A stretch of 64,000 nt of DNA from Gp7-AA6 sp036395755 (GTDB lineage: Bacteria > Acidobacteriota > Thermoanaerobaculia > UBA5066 > Gp7-AA6), in the NCBI GenBank assembly GCA_036395755.1, contig DASWCZ010000023.1:75026-139025 (forward strand), given 5' to 3'. The notes beneath the pieces are model-generated. The model had not been told where the DNA came from, did no database searches, and saw only the letters and a program-made list of their open reading frames with translations. Positions within the stretch are counted from its first letter, which is position 1; each line of letters opens with the position of its first letter. Positions 48,135-56,888 of this stretch are shown here, in pieces. Position numbers and translations under genes: made by a program.

Positions 48135-49606
48135 TCGAGAGCGCGGGTGAGCGCCTCGCGGACTGTCGCGGGATCCGCGCGTCCCGCGGTGCGCTTCATG
48201 ACCTGTCCGACGAACCACGCGAAGGTCTGGATCTTTCCGGATCGGTAGAGCGCCACCTGAGAAGGGTTCTCGCGGACCACTTCGGAGACGACCGCGTCGA
48301 GCGCCGACGCGTCGGAGATCCGCCCGAGCCCGCGCTCCCTCACGATCTCCGCGGCATCCTCGGCGGAGTCGAGCATCGCCACGAAGACGTCCTTCGCCGA
48401 CGCCGCAGAGATCTCCCCCGCTTCCAGGATGGCGAGAAGACCGGCGAGCCGCTCCGGCAACACCGGGAACGACAGGGCATCCTCGGGAGAGATCTTCCTC
48501 TCGCGCATCCAGCGGAGGACCTCGCCGGTGACCCACACGGCGGAGGTGCGTGGAGACGCGCGGCGTGCCAGCTCCTCGAAGTAGTCGGCGAGCTCCCGGG
48601 TCGATACGAGCGTCTCCGCGTCGCCGGGCGAGATCCCGTACTGCGAGATCAGCCGGGCCCGGCGCGCTCGCGGGAGCTCCGGCAGAGACCGCGCCGTCTC
48701 CTCGATCCAGGCTCGATCGACCACGAGGGCGCCCAGATCGGGCTCCGGGAAGTAGCGATAGTCGTGCGCTTCCTCCTTGCTCCGCATGAGGACGGTCCGA
48801 CCCCCGGCGACGTCCCAGAGGCGGGTCTCCTGGGAGATGCGCTCTCCGCGCGCGAGGAGGTCCGCCTGGCGGGCCGTCTCGTACTCGAGCGCCTTCGCGA
48901 CAAAGCGGATCGAGTTCAGGTTCTTGATCTCCGCCCGGATCCCGTAAGGCGCGTCCTCGGATGGCCGGACCGACACGTTCGCGTCGCAGCGGAGGTTTCC
49001 CTTCTCCATGTCGGCGTCGGAGACCCCCGTGTACCGGAGAAGGCGGCGCAGCTCGGTCAGGTATGCCGCGGCCTCCTCCGGGGCGCGCAGGTCCGGCTCG
49101 CTCACGATCTCGACGAGCGGCACCCCGGCGCGGTTCCAGTCCACCAGCGAGAGCGAGCGCGGGACGTCGTCGAACGGGTTCTCGTGAAGGAGCTTGCCTG
49201 CGTCCTCTTCGAGATGGATGCGGACGAGGCGGATCCTCTTGCGACCGGAAGGAGTGTCGATGTCGATTCCCCCGCCGGTCGCAAACGGCCGGTCGTACTG
49301 CGAGATCTGGTAGCCCTTCGGGAGATCCGGATAGAAGTAGTTCTTCCGAGCGAAACGGGAGTCCTCGTGGACGGTCGCGCCGACGGCGAGCGCCAGCCGC
49401 ATCGCGAGGGCCACGGCCTCGCGGTTCAGGACCGGAAGGGTTCCGGGAAAACCGAGACACACGGGACAGGTCGCCGAATTGGGGGGTGCGCCGACCGTCA
49501 CCGGGCAGGCGCAGAAGATTTTCGACCTCGTCAGGAGCTGGGCATGGACCTCCAGCCCGATGACCGGGAAAACCCGCGTTTTCTCAACTGTTTCGGAGGA
49601 GGACAC
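48131..49606 (-). CDS. gatB: GatB, Asp-tRNA(Asn)/Glu-tRNA(Gln) amidotransferase subunit B
   Basis: 491-residue subunit that binds and activates the mischarged tRNA in the GatCAB complex. Seen: FPVIGLEVHAQLLTRSKIFC, PNSATCPVCLGFPGTLPVLN, zinc-type cysteines (CACPVTVG, CPVC), NYFYPDLPKGYQISQYDRPF, SRSLVDWNRAGVPLVEIVSE, EKGNLRCDANVSVRP, HDYRYFPEPDLG and the C-terminal YqeY-like domain ending AGRADPATVREALTRALE. The start is a GTG at 49606 with TAAAAT 9 nt upstream. gatA and gatC are not in the window. Confidence 0.97.
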   Translation of the reverse strand: MSSSETVEKTRVFPVIGLEVHAQLLTRSKIFCACPVTVGAPPNSATCPVCLGFPGTLPVLNREAVALAMRLALAVGATVHEDSRFARKNYFYPDLPKGYQISQYDRPFATGGGIDIDTPSGRKRIRLVRIHLEEDAGKLLHENPFDDVPRSLSLVDWNRAGVPLVEIVSEPDLRAPEEAAAYLTELRRLLRYTGVSDADMEKGNLRCDANVSVRPSEDAPYGIRAEIKNLNSIRFVAKALEYETARQADLLARGERISQETRLWDVAGGRTVLMRSKEEAHDYRYFPEPDLGALVVDRAWIEETARSLPELPRARRARLISQYGISPGDAETLVSTRELADYFEELARRASPRTSAVWVTGEVLRWMRERKISPEDALSFPVLPERLAGLLAILEAGEISAASAKDVFVAMLDSAEDAAEIVRERGLGRISDASALDAVVSEVVRENPSQVALYRSGKIQTFAWFVGQVMKRTAGRADPATVREALTRALE

Positions 49607-49615
49607 CGCGAAAAA

Positions 49616-49621
49616 ATTTTA
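49616..49621 (-). promoter_or_regulatory. possible -10 element of gatB
   Basis: TAAAAT on minus ends 9 nt before the GTG at 49606. A T-rich stretch lies between, and no Shine-Dalgarno is seen. The spacing suggests a leaderless message. Confidence 0.35.
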
Positions 49622-49635
49622 GCATGCGGTGCCCC

Positions 49636-49774
49636 TGTCATCCTGAGCGAAGCGAAGGACCCGACGGCGCAGCCGTCGTCCCGAGCGAAGCGAGGGATCT
49701 CTTCGACTGAGAGAGATCTTCGTCGCTGCGCTCCCAGGACTACGGATTCCTCGTCGCTGCGTCCTCGGAATGAC
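49636..49774. repeat. REP-like palindromic element R2
   Basis: Begins TGTCATCCTGAGCGAAGCG, repeats CCCGAGCGAAGCGAGGGATC internally, includes the palindrome GACGGCGCAGCCGTC and ends GTCCTCGGAATGAC in inverted orientation. It lies in the divergent gap between gatB and the laccase-domain gene. Confidence 0.8.
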
Positions 49775-49785
49775 GGAGCAAAAGC

Positions 49786-50517
49786 GTGGAGAATGCGGAC
49801 GTGCCGAACGCAGTTTTCGTCGCGATTGATCGCCCGGACGGAGTAATCGCCGCCGTTTCCGAGCGCGGCGCCGCTCCGCCGGAGACCCCCTCTCCGACCG
49901 CCGCCCTCGCCCGGCGGTTCGCCGTTTCCCTCGGGTACCCGGAGCTTCCGATCGTGCGGGCGACCCAGGTCCACGGCGCGCGGGTCGTGACCGTGGATGA
50001 GACCCCCGCCGCCGGCCTGGTCGTAGACGCCGGCGCGTGCGACGCCCTCGTCACGCGGCTCTCCGGCGTCGGTCTCGCGATCCAGACCGCCGACTGCGTT
50101 CCGGTCCTGCTCACCGCTCCGGACGCGGTGGGAGTGGCGCACGCCGGCTGGCGCGGCTCGGCGGCGAACGTCACGGGCGCCGCGGCCCGGGCTTTCCTCT
50201 CGCTCGCTTCCGACCCGGCGCGAGCCCGGGCGTGGCTCGGGACTTCGATCGGCCCGTGCTGCTACGAAGTGGGGGCGGAGGTCGCCTCGCGCTTCCCACC
50301 CCCCTTCACCCGGCCCGCGGCGACGGGGAAATTCTTCCTCGACCTTCGAGGCGTCGTCCGCCGGCAGCTCGAGGAGGCCGGAATCCGGCCGGAGAGAATC
50401 ATGCAACCGGGAGGTTGTACTTTCTGCGGCGGTCCGCAATTCGCGTCGTATCGCCGCGATCGGGAGAAGGCCGGCCGGATGATCGCGCTGGTGGCGCGGT
50501 TCGAGCCGGAGCGTTGA
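49786..50517 (+). CDS. laccase-domain (YfiH/LACC1) purine nucleoside phosphorylase-like protein
   Basis: 243-residue protein of the family once called polyphenol oxidase and now known to act mainly on purine nucleosides. Metal and catalytic motifs are complete: His in RATQVHGARVVTVDE, the Cys in QTADCVPVLLTAPD, His in GVAHAGWRGSAANV, GTSIGPCCYEVGAEV and the final CTFCGGPQFASYRRDREKAG. The GTG at 49786 has little leader after repeat R2; a GTG at 49801 is an alternative. It stands alone on plus between minus-strand operons. Confidence 0.93.
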   Translation: MENADVPNAVFVAIDRPDGVIAAVSERGAAPPETPSPTAALARRFAVSLGYPELPIVRATQVHGARVVTVDETPAAGLVVDAGACDALVTRLSGVGLAIQTADCVPVLLTAPDAVGVAHAGWRGSAANVTGAAARAFLSLASDPARARAWLGTSIGPCCYEVGAEVASRFPPPFTRPAATGKFFLDLRGVVRRQLEEAGIRPERIMQPGGCTFCGGPQFASYRRDREKAGRMIALVARFEPER

Positions 50518-50608
50518 CTGGGCGCCCGCCGAGCGGGATACTTTTCGCAGCCACTTTCGGCACGTCCCGTTTCGATCCCACGATTCATCGTTTTCGAGGA
50601 GGAAGGAC

Positions 50609-51337
50609 ATGCGATCAACAACCCCGAATCGGGCGGGTCTTCTTCTCGCCGCGGCTCTCGTGCTCAGCGCTCCCGTCTTCGCCCAGACGATCGTGGCCGG
50701 CAGCTCCAACCCCTTTCTCGCTGGCATGCCGAACGGCTCGACCTGCTGCTCGGGGGATTCTGCTCCCGCGCAGTCGCCCGTTCTCGCGCCCGGTTCGCTC
50801 ACGCCTGGCACTTCGCTGACGTTTGCCGTCACGGGCAGCGTCGACCACACCGGCGGGACCCCCACGCTTTCGCCCGATGGCTCGGGCATCTTCTCGACGC
50901 CTTCCAACAACGGGATCTCCGGAGCGAACTGGCCGATCGACGCCCTCGTCGGAGTCTTCCTGGACGCGAGCCAGCCCGACTCGTCCGCGGCGCCGTCCGG
51001 CCTCGACTTCACCAACACGAGCTTCACGACCCTTTCCCCTCAGCTCAAGCAGGCGTTCTTCATCGGGGACGGGCTGACCGGCACCGGGAGCGGTTCGCCT
51101 CAGACGTTCGTCGTTCCGGCCGGAGCCACGCGGCTCTTCCTCGGGACCTCCGACGGCTTCGGCTGGTTCAACAACTCCGGCAGCTTCTCGGTCCTCATCG
51201 GCGTGCAGGGCGCTCCGCCGACCCCGACGCCCGTGCCCGGGCCGGCGGCCGCCGTCCCGACGCTGTCGTTCCCGGTGATCGCGCTGCTCGGAATCGTCCT
51301 GGCCGGCGCCTCGCTCCTGCTGATCCGGCGGATGTAG
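50609..51337 (+). CDS. secreted protein with VPTLSFP C-terminal sorting-like tail
   Basis: 242 residues with a signal peptide (GLLLAAALVLSAPVFAQ) and a strong GAGGAGGAAGG ribosome site. The body is beta-rich, with VVPAGATRLFLGTSDGFGWF and NNSGSFSVLIGVQG, a pattern seen in PEP-CTERM-type proteins and reminiscent of PA-IL-like sugar-binding folds; the binding function is only a suggestion. A short Thr/Pro linker leads to VPTLSFP, a hydrophobic helix (VIALLGIVLAGASLLLI) and RRM. The tail is nearly the same as that of the protein at 10482, 40 kb away, although the bodies differ. It was probably processed and sorted in the same way. Confidence 0.75.
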   Translation: MRSTTPNRAGLLLAAALVLSAPVFAQTIVAGSSNPFLAGMPNGSTCCSGDSAPAQSPVLAPGSLTPGTSLTFAVTGSVDHTGGTPTLSPDGSGIFSTPSNNGISGANWPIDALVGVFLDASQPDSSAAPSGLDFTNTSFTTLSPQLKQAFFIGDGLTGTGSGSPQTFVVPAGATRLFLGTSDGFGWFNNSGSFSVLIGVQGAPPTPTPVPGPAAAVPTLSFPVIALLGIVLAGASLLLIRRM

Positions 51338-51362
51338 CGGATGTAGCGGTTTCCGTCGCCAG

Positions 51363-53525
51363 CTACGCCGGCGTCAGGTCCGCGTAGCGCGCGACGAACT
51401 TCTTCTTTCCGGCGCGGTCGAAGTAGACCGTCAGCCGCGTCTCGTCACCCGAACCTTCCTGGGCGAGGATCACGCCGTAGCCGTAGCGCGGGTGCCGGAC
51501 GCGGCGGCCGCGCTTCAGCTTCCCCGTCCCCGGCAGTTCCACCTCCTGCGATTCGTCTTCGGCGGCAATATGTCGCGGGGACAGGCCCCACGGGCCTGCA
51601 CCCGCCGCAGTCCCGAAACGTCCCTCCGCGAACGTGCGCTCCTCCACGGAATCGCTCGGGATCTCGGCAACGAACCGCGACTCCATCCGCGGCTGGACCC
51701 TGCCGAAGACGAGGCGCCGGCGCGCGAGCGTCAGCGTGAGCTCGTCCCTCGCTCGGGTCATGCCGACGTAGAGCAGCCGCCGCTCCTCTTCGAGCTCGTC
51801 TTCCTCTTCGCCCGACTGCCCGTGGGGGAGGTAACCCTCCTCGAGGCCGACGACGAAGACCGCGGGGAACTCAAGACCTTTCGCCGCGTGGAGGGTCGAG
51901 AGCGTCACACCACGTCCGGCCCTCGCCGCCTCGGCGTCGGTCGCGAGCGCAACCGAATCCAGGTACTCGGCGAGAGTCGCGTCCTCGCCGCTGCGCCGCT
52001 CGAACTCGCGCGCGGCGCTGACGAGCTCGGCGAGGTTCTCCCGGCGGGCGACATCCTCGGGCTCCGCCGAAGCGTCGTACAGCGCCGCGTAGCCGGTCGA
52101 CTCGAGCAGGTGCTCGAGCAGCGCCGACGGCGGCTCGCTCTGCGCGCGCAGCGCGAGTTCCGAAACCAGCGCGCGAAACCGGGAGAGCGCGGTTCGCGCC
52201 CGCTCCGCCAGCTCCGGGGGTGGGTTGGCGGAGACCTCCCACCACGACTTCCCGCTCTCCCGCGCCGCTTTCGCGATCCGGTCGAGCGTCGCCTGGCCGA
52301 TGCCGCGCGCGGGGACGTTGACGACGCGGCGGAACGCGAGATCGTCCTCCGGGCGCGCGGCGAGCCGCAGATACGCGAGCGCGTCCTTGACTTCCGCACG
52401 TTCGTAGAACTTCATTCCGCCGACGACCACGTACGGGATCCGCCGCCGCACGAGCTCCTCCTCGAACGAGCGGGACTGCGCGTTGGTCCGGTAGAGGATC
52501 GCGACGTCGCCCCCCTCCCCGCGCCGCTCTTCGACCGCCCGCGCGACCGCTTCCGACTCGGACCGGTCCTCGTCGAAGCGCCAGAGGCGGACTTTCGCGC
52601 CCGCGCCCCGGTCGGCGACGAGCCTCTTCGGCCGCCGGCGGCGGTTGTTCGCCACGAGCCCGGACGCCGCGTCGAGGATCCCGGAGGTCGACCGGTAGTT
52701 GCGCTCGAGCGGAACGATCCGCGCTCCCGGGAAATCTTCGTCGAACCGGAGAATGTGCTCGACCTCCGCGCCGCGCCAGCGGTAGATCGCCTGGTCCTCG
52801 TCGCCGACCGCGCAGAGAGAGTCGACGCCCCGGCCGAGCAGCTTGACGAGAGCGTCCTGCGAGGTGTTGGTGTCCTGGTACTCGTCGATCAGGAGGTGCC
52901 GCACGCGCGCGCGCTCGGCCGCCGCGACGTCCGGACGGTCGCGCAGGAGCCGGACCGCCCGCACGATCAGGTCGTCGAAGTCGAGCGCGCCGGCCGTGGC
53001 GAGCTTCTTCTCGTAGAGCAGGAACACGCGGCCGACCCGCTCTCCCGCATAGTCGGTCTGCGAGTCGGCGAATGTCTGCGCGGTCAAGAGCGCGTTCTTC
53101 GCGTGCGAGATGCGGGAGCGGACCGCGCCGGGAGGCAGGACCTGCTCGGAAACGCCGAGCTCCTCCATCGCCTCCTTGACGAGCGCGAGCTGGTCGGCCG
53201 AGTCGGCGATCGAAAAGCGCGGGGGAAGTCCCGCCAGAGCGGCGTGGCGCCGCAGGAAACGCAGAGACCAGGAGTGGAAAGTTCCGACGAACGAGACGAG
53301 CGGCCGTCCCCCGAGAAGCCTCCTCGCCCGCTCGCGCATCTCGTCCGCGGCCTTGTTGGTGAACGTCACGGCGACGATCGTGCGCGGATCGGCGCCGGTC
53401 TCGACCAGCCGAGCCAGGCGGTGCGTGATCACGCGCGTCTTGCCGGAACCGGCTCCCGCGAGAACGAGCAGCGGCCCGCGCTCGTGGAGGACGGCGGCCG
53501 TCTGCTCGGGGTTCAAACCCGTCAA
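51363..53525 (-). CDS. UvrD/PcrA-type DNA helicase
   Basis: 720-residue superfamily 1A 3'-5' helicase. Seen: Q motif and Walker A in LNPEQTAAVLHERGPLLVLA and GAGSGKTRVITHRLARL, motif Ia VTFTNKAADEMRERAR, motif II LLIDEYQDTNTSQDALV, motif III CAVGDEDQAIYRWRGA, motif IV IVPLERNYRSTSGILDA, motif V STLHAAKGLEFPAVFVVGLE and motif VI RRLLYVGMTRARDELTLT. A C-terminal Tudor-like end (RVRHPRYGYGVILAQEGSG) is typical of PcrA. The start is a TTG at 53525. It functions in nucleotide excision repair and replication; I cannot separate UvrD from PcrA. Confidence 0.95.
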   Translation of the reverse strand: MTGLNPEQTAAVLHERGPLLVLAGAGSGKTRVITHRLARLVETGADPRTIVAVTFTNKAADEMRERARRLLGGRPLVSFVGTFHSWSLRFLRRHAALAGLPPRFSIADSADQLALVKEAMEELGVSEQVLPPGAVRSRISHAKNALLTAQTFADSQTDYAGERVGRVFLLYEKKLATAGALDFDDLIVRAVRLLRDRPDVAAAERARVRHLLIDEYQDTNTSQDALVKLLGRGVDSLCAVGDEDQAIYRWRGAEVEHILRFDEDFPGARIVPLERNYRSTSGILDAASGLVANNRRRRPKRLVADRGAGAKVRLWRFDEDRSESEAVARAVEERRGEGGDVAILYRTNAQSRSFEEELVRRRIPYVVVGGMKFYERAEVKDALAYLRLAARPEDDLAFRRVVNVPARGIGQATLDRIAKAARESGKSWWEVSANPPPELAERARTALSRFRALVSELALRAQSEPPSALLEHLLESTGYAALYDASAEPEDVARRENLAELVSAAREFERRSGEDATLAEYLDSVALATDAEAARAGRGVTLSTLHAAKGLEFPAVFVVGLEEGYLPHGQSGEEEDELEEERRLLYVGMTRARDELTLTLARRRLVFGRVQPRMESRFVAEIPSDSVEERTFAEGRFGTAAGAGPWGLSPRHIAAEDESQEVELPGTGKLKRGRRVRHPRYGYGVILAQEGSGDETRLTVYFDRAGKKKFVARYADLTPA

Positions 53526-53559
53526 GGCGGGAGACTCGGTCAGGGGAGCACCCGGTGGA

Positions 53560-55386
53560 TTATTCGACGGTAACCGACTTGGCCAGATTCCGCGGCTGGT
53601 CCACGTCGCAGCCGCGTCGGACCGCCATGTGGTACGCGAGGAGCTGCAGCGGCACGACGGACACGATGGGCTGGAGCTCGGGAATCGTCTCGGGGATCAC
53701 CAGTGAATAGTCGGCCAGCGCCGCGACCTCTCCGTCCTCCCGGGTGGTAACGACGAACGAGATGCCGTCGCGCGACTTGACCTCGCGAAGGTTCGACAAC
53801 GTCTTCTCGCGCCAGGCGTCGTTCGGGGCGAGAACGACCACGGGCAGGTTCTCGTCGACGAGCGCGATCGGACCGTGCTTCATCTCCCCTGCCGGGTATC
53901 CCTCGGCGTGGATGTAGGAGATTTCCTTCAACTTCAACGCTCCTTCGAGAGCGATCGGGTAGTGGAGTCCGCGACCCAGGAACAGGAAGTTCGTCGCGGC
54001 GTGGAAGTCGCGAGCCTGCTTCTCGATCTTCCCTTCCAGCGAGAGGGCCAGCTGGATCGCGCCCGGCAGGTGGACGAGGCCCGTGCGCTCTCCGTCGGCC
54101 AACCCGCGGCCGAGCCCCCGCGACTCGCGGAGCTTCGCGGCGAGAAGGAAGAGCACGACGAGCTGAGTCGTGAACGCCTTGGTCGAGGCGACTCCGATCT
54201 CCGGCCCCGCGTGCGTTTCGACGACGGAGTCCGCCATCCGCGCCATCTGCGACCCGGCAACGTTGACGATCGCGGCGAGCGGTGAGCCGGCCCCGCGGGC
54301 CTCGGTGAGCGCGGCGATGGTGTCCGCGGTTTCCCCGGACTGAGAAATGCCGACCGTCAGAGTGCGGCCGTCCACGACCGGGCTGCGATAGCGGAACTCG
54401 CTGCCGTAGTCCACCTCGACCGACATTCGGGCCATTCCTTCGATCAGGAACTTGCCGACGAGCGCCGCGTGCCACGAAGTTCCGCACGCCAGGAGGAGAA
54501 CCCGATCGAATCCGGCAACGCGATCCGGCGAGAAGAGCGGTGAATCGATGAGCAGCTCGCCCGTCTCGAGCGAGACCTTCCCTCCGAGAGTCTCGGCGAC
54601 GGCGGTCGGCTGCTCGTGGATCTCTTTCGCCATGAAGTGCCGGTATCCCCCCTTTTCCGCGGCGACGGCGTCCCAGAGGATCCGGTGCGTGACGCGCTCG
54701 AGCGGTCGACCATCCGGGTCCGAGATCCGGACACTCTTCGCGTCGACGCGGGCGACGTCGCCGTCCTCCAGGAAGACGACGTCCCGCGTCCAGGGAACGA
54801 GCGCGACCGGATCGGACGCCACCCAGTTCTCGTTCTTCCCCAGCCCGAGCGCGATCGGAGGTCCCGAACGGGCCGCGACGAGCACGCCCGGTTCCGCACT
54901 CGACGAGACGAGGACCGCGTACGCGCCGGTCACCTTCTTCGTCGCGCTCCGGACCGCGTCGAAGAGATCGCCGCGAAAGTCTTCCTCGACCTGGTGCGCG
55001 AAGACCTCCGTGTCGGTCTCGCTCGTGAAGCGGTGCCCGCGAGATTCGAGCTCCGCCTTCCGTTCGACGAAGTTCTCGAAAATGCCGTTGTGGACCGCGA
55101 CGACCTGCCCTTTGCAGTCGGTATGCGGATGCGCGTTCGCTTCGGTGGGTCGGCCGTGAGTGGCCCAGCGCGTATGGGCGATCCCGACCGATCCGGGCGA
55201 GCTCGATCCGGCGAGCTTTTCGCGAAGCGTCGACAGCTTTCCGGCGCTGCGATGAATCGTGAAATGGCCGTTGCACAGCGTGGCGATGCCCGCGGAGTCG
55301 TAGCCCCGATACTCGAGGCGCTTCAACCCTTCGAGAAGCAGCGGGGCAGCTTCCTGCGATCCGACGTACCCCACGATGCCGCACAT
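53560..55386 (-). CDS. glmS: GlmS, glutamine--fructose-6-phosphate aminotransferase
   Basis: 608-residue enzyme making glucosamine-6-phosphate, the entry to UDP-GlcNAc for peptidoglycan and lipid A. N-terminal glutaminase with the nucleophile Cys2 (MCGIVGYVG), GYDSAGIATL, HTRWATHGRPTEANAHPHTD and VAVHNGIFENF. Two SIS domains follow (LLACGTSWHAALVGKFLIEG, GISQSGETADTIAALTEARG, LGRGLHYPIALEGALKLKE). The C-terminus ends DVDQPRNLAKSVTVE as expected. It begins 3 bp after the glmU stop, so the two are co-expressed and there is no room for a glmS ribozyme. Confidence 0.98.
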   Translation of the reverse strand: MCGIVGYVGSQEAAPLLLEGLKRLEYRGYDSAGIATLCNGHFTIHRSAGKLSTLREKLAGSSSPGSVGIAHTRWATHGRPTEANAHPHTDCKGQVVAVHNGIFENFVERKAELESRGHRFTSETDTEVFAHQVEEDFRGDLFDAVRSATKKVTGAYAVLVSSSAEPGVLVAARSGPPIALGLGKNENWVASDPVALVPWTRDVVFLEDGDVARVDAKSVRISDPDGRPLERVTHRILWDAVAAEKGGYRHFMAKEIHEQPTAVAETLGGKVSLETGELLIDSPLFSPDRVAGFDRVLLLACGTSWHAALVGKFLIEGMARMSVEVDYGSEFRYRSPVVDGRTLTVGISQSGETADTIAALTEARGAGSPLAAIVNVAGSQMARMADSVVETHAGPEIGVASTKAFTTQLVVLFLLAAKLRESRGLGRGLADGERTGLVHLPGAIQLALSLEGKIEKQARDFHAATNFLFLGRGLHYPIALEGALKLKEISYIHAEGYPAGEMKHGPIALVDENLPVVVLAPNDAWREKTLSNLREVKSRDGISFVVTTREDGEVAALADYSLVIPETIPELQPIVSVVPLQLLAYHMAVRRGCDVDQPRNLAKSVTVE

Positions 55387-55389
55387 GGC

Positions 55390-56835
55390 CTATCGTCTCT
55401 CCTTGCGCGCGCGCCGCTTCGCCGCCCAGCCCGCGACGTTCTTCTGCGGCGTCCGCGTCACCGCGAGGGCGCCGTCCGGGACGTCGCGCGTGATCGTGGA
55501 ACCGGCGCCGACGTACGCGCCTTTCCCGACCGTCACAGGGGCGACGAGCTGCGAGTCGCTGCCGATGAACGCGCCTTCGCCGATCGAGGTGTGATTTTTG
55601 CGTTCGCCGTCGTAGTTGCAGGTGATGACCCCCGCGCCGATGTTCGCTCCCGCGCCGATCTCGGCATCCCCCAGATACGACAGGTGCGACGCCTTCGCCC
55701 CCTCGCGCAACACCGCCTTCTTGGTCTCGACGAAGTTCCCGACGCGCACGTCTCTTTCGAGCACGGTGCCGGGCCGCAGCCGGGCGAAAGGTCCCACCCG
55801 TGCGCGCGGGCCGATCTCGGCTCCTTCGATCTCGCAGTGAGGACCGACGACGGCGCCGGGCCCGATCCTGGAGTCGAGCACCCGTGTGAAGGGCAGAACC
55901 TCGGAGCCCTGCTCGACGACCGTCGTCCCTTCGAGGCAGACGAAGGGATGGACGACCGCGTCCGGCTCGAAGCGGACCTGAGCGCCGATGCGGGTCGTCG
56001 CCGGATCGACGATCGTGACGCCCGCGTCGAGCGCCCGCTCGAGGCACCGCCGGCGCTCGATCTCTTCGGCCGCCGCGAGGTCGCGTCGGGTGTTGACCCC
56101 CCAGCCCTCGCGCCAGTCGTCGGCTTCGACGGCTTCGACGGCGCCTCCGGCCGACGCGAGGATCTCGACGGCGTCGGTCAGGTAGAACTCCTTCGTCAAC
56201 CGGTTCGCAACGATTCTCGCGAGCGCGCCGGTGAGTGCGGGCGCCGAAAAGCAGTAGACGCCGGCGTTTGCCTCCGCCAGCCGGCTTTCCCGCGCGGTGG
56301 CGTTGCGCGCTTCTACGATGCGGCGCACGCGCCCGCGGGAGTCGCGCACGACGCGGCCCAGGTCGCCGGCGTCCGGCGGCCGGAACGTCAGAAAGGCGAG
56401 GTCGAGGTCCTTCTCGCGGCGTCTCTCGATCAGCTTCGCGACCGTCGCCGCGGTCAGAAGGGGCGTGTCCCCCGAAAGGATGACGACGGGAGCGCTGCCG
56501 TTCAGCGCGGAAAGCGCCCGCCGGGCGGCGTCCCCCGTGCCGAGCGGTGGTTCCTGGACCACGATCGTCACGTCGTGTCCGGCGAGCGCGCCCTCGACCT
56601 TTTCCCGGCCCGCGCCGACGACCGCGACGACCCGCGAAGGCGAGACGCCCCGGGCGGTGTCCAGGACGGCATCCAGGAGCGTCCGCCCGCCCACGCGATG
56701 GAGGACCTTGGGCAGCGTCGAGCGCATCCGGGAGCCGACACCGGCCGCGAGAACGACGACCTGCGGCGGCGGCTCGGTTTCGCGTGGTCGGCTCCGCAGT
56801 CGAACGGTGCGCTTTCTCTTCGCGGAAGCCTTCAT
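55390..56835 (-). CDS. glmU: GlmU, bifunctional N-acetyltransferase/uridylyltransferase
   Basis: 481-residue bifunctional enzyme for the last two steps of UDP-GlcNAc synthesis. Pyrophosphorylase domain: VVVLAAGVGSRMRSTLPKVL, QEPPLGTGDAARRAL, VVILSGDTPLLTAATVAKLI and REWR-type DDWREGWGVNTRRDLA. C-terminal left-handed helix of hexapeptide repeats (IGPGAVVGPHCEIEGAEIGP, VRVGNFVETKKAVLREGAKA, SHLSYLGDAEIGAGANIGAG, TCNYDGERKNHTSIGEGAFI). It has a basic N-terminal extension of about 24 residues before the catalytic domain. It precedes glmS in an operon; a hairpin lies in its leader. Confidence 0.97.
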   Translation of the reverse strand: MKASAKRKRTVRLRSRPRETEPPPQVVVLAAGVGSRMRSTLPKVLHRVGGRTLLDAVLDTARGVSPSRVVAVVGAGREKVEGALAGHDVTIVVQEPPLGTGDAARRALSALNGSAPVVILSGDTPLLTAATVAKLIERRREKDLDLAFLTFRPPDAGDLGRVVRDSRGRVRRIVEARNATARESRLAEANAGVYCFSAPALTGALARIVANRLTKEFYLTDAVEILASAGGAVEAVEADDWREGWGVNTRRDLAAAEEIERRRCLERALDAGVTIVDPATTRIGAQVRFEPDAVVHPFVCLEGTTVVEQGSEVLPFTRVLDSRIGPGAVVGPHCEIEGAEIGPRARVGPFARLRPGTVLERDVRVGNFVETKKAVLREGAKASHLSYLGDAEIGAGANIGAGVITCNYDGERKNHTSIGEGAFIGSDSQLVAPVTVGKGAYVGAGSTITRDVPDGALAVTRTPQKNVAGWAAKRRARKERR

Positions 56836-56845
56836 GGATCACTCG

Positions 56846-56877
56846 TCGCCCGTGTCGGGCGAGAGCCTGCAAGTATA
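56846..56877 (-). promoter_or_regulatory. glmU leader: -10 element and hairpin
   Basis: On minus, TATACT (56877-56872) is followed by a perfect 7 bp hairpin, TCGCCCG-ACA-CGGGCGA (56862-56846), which ends 10 nt before the ATG. The hairpin could limit ribosome access. No T-tract is present, so it is not a terminator. Confidence 0.4.
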
Positions 56878-56888
56878 GGGCGTGAAAC

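Noticed and set aside
55387..55389. glmS ribozyme/riboswitch
   Set aside because: Only 3 bp separate glmU and glmS, so there is no room for one.
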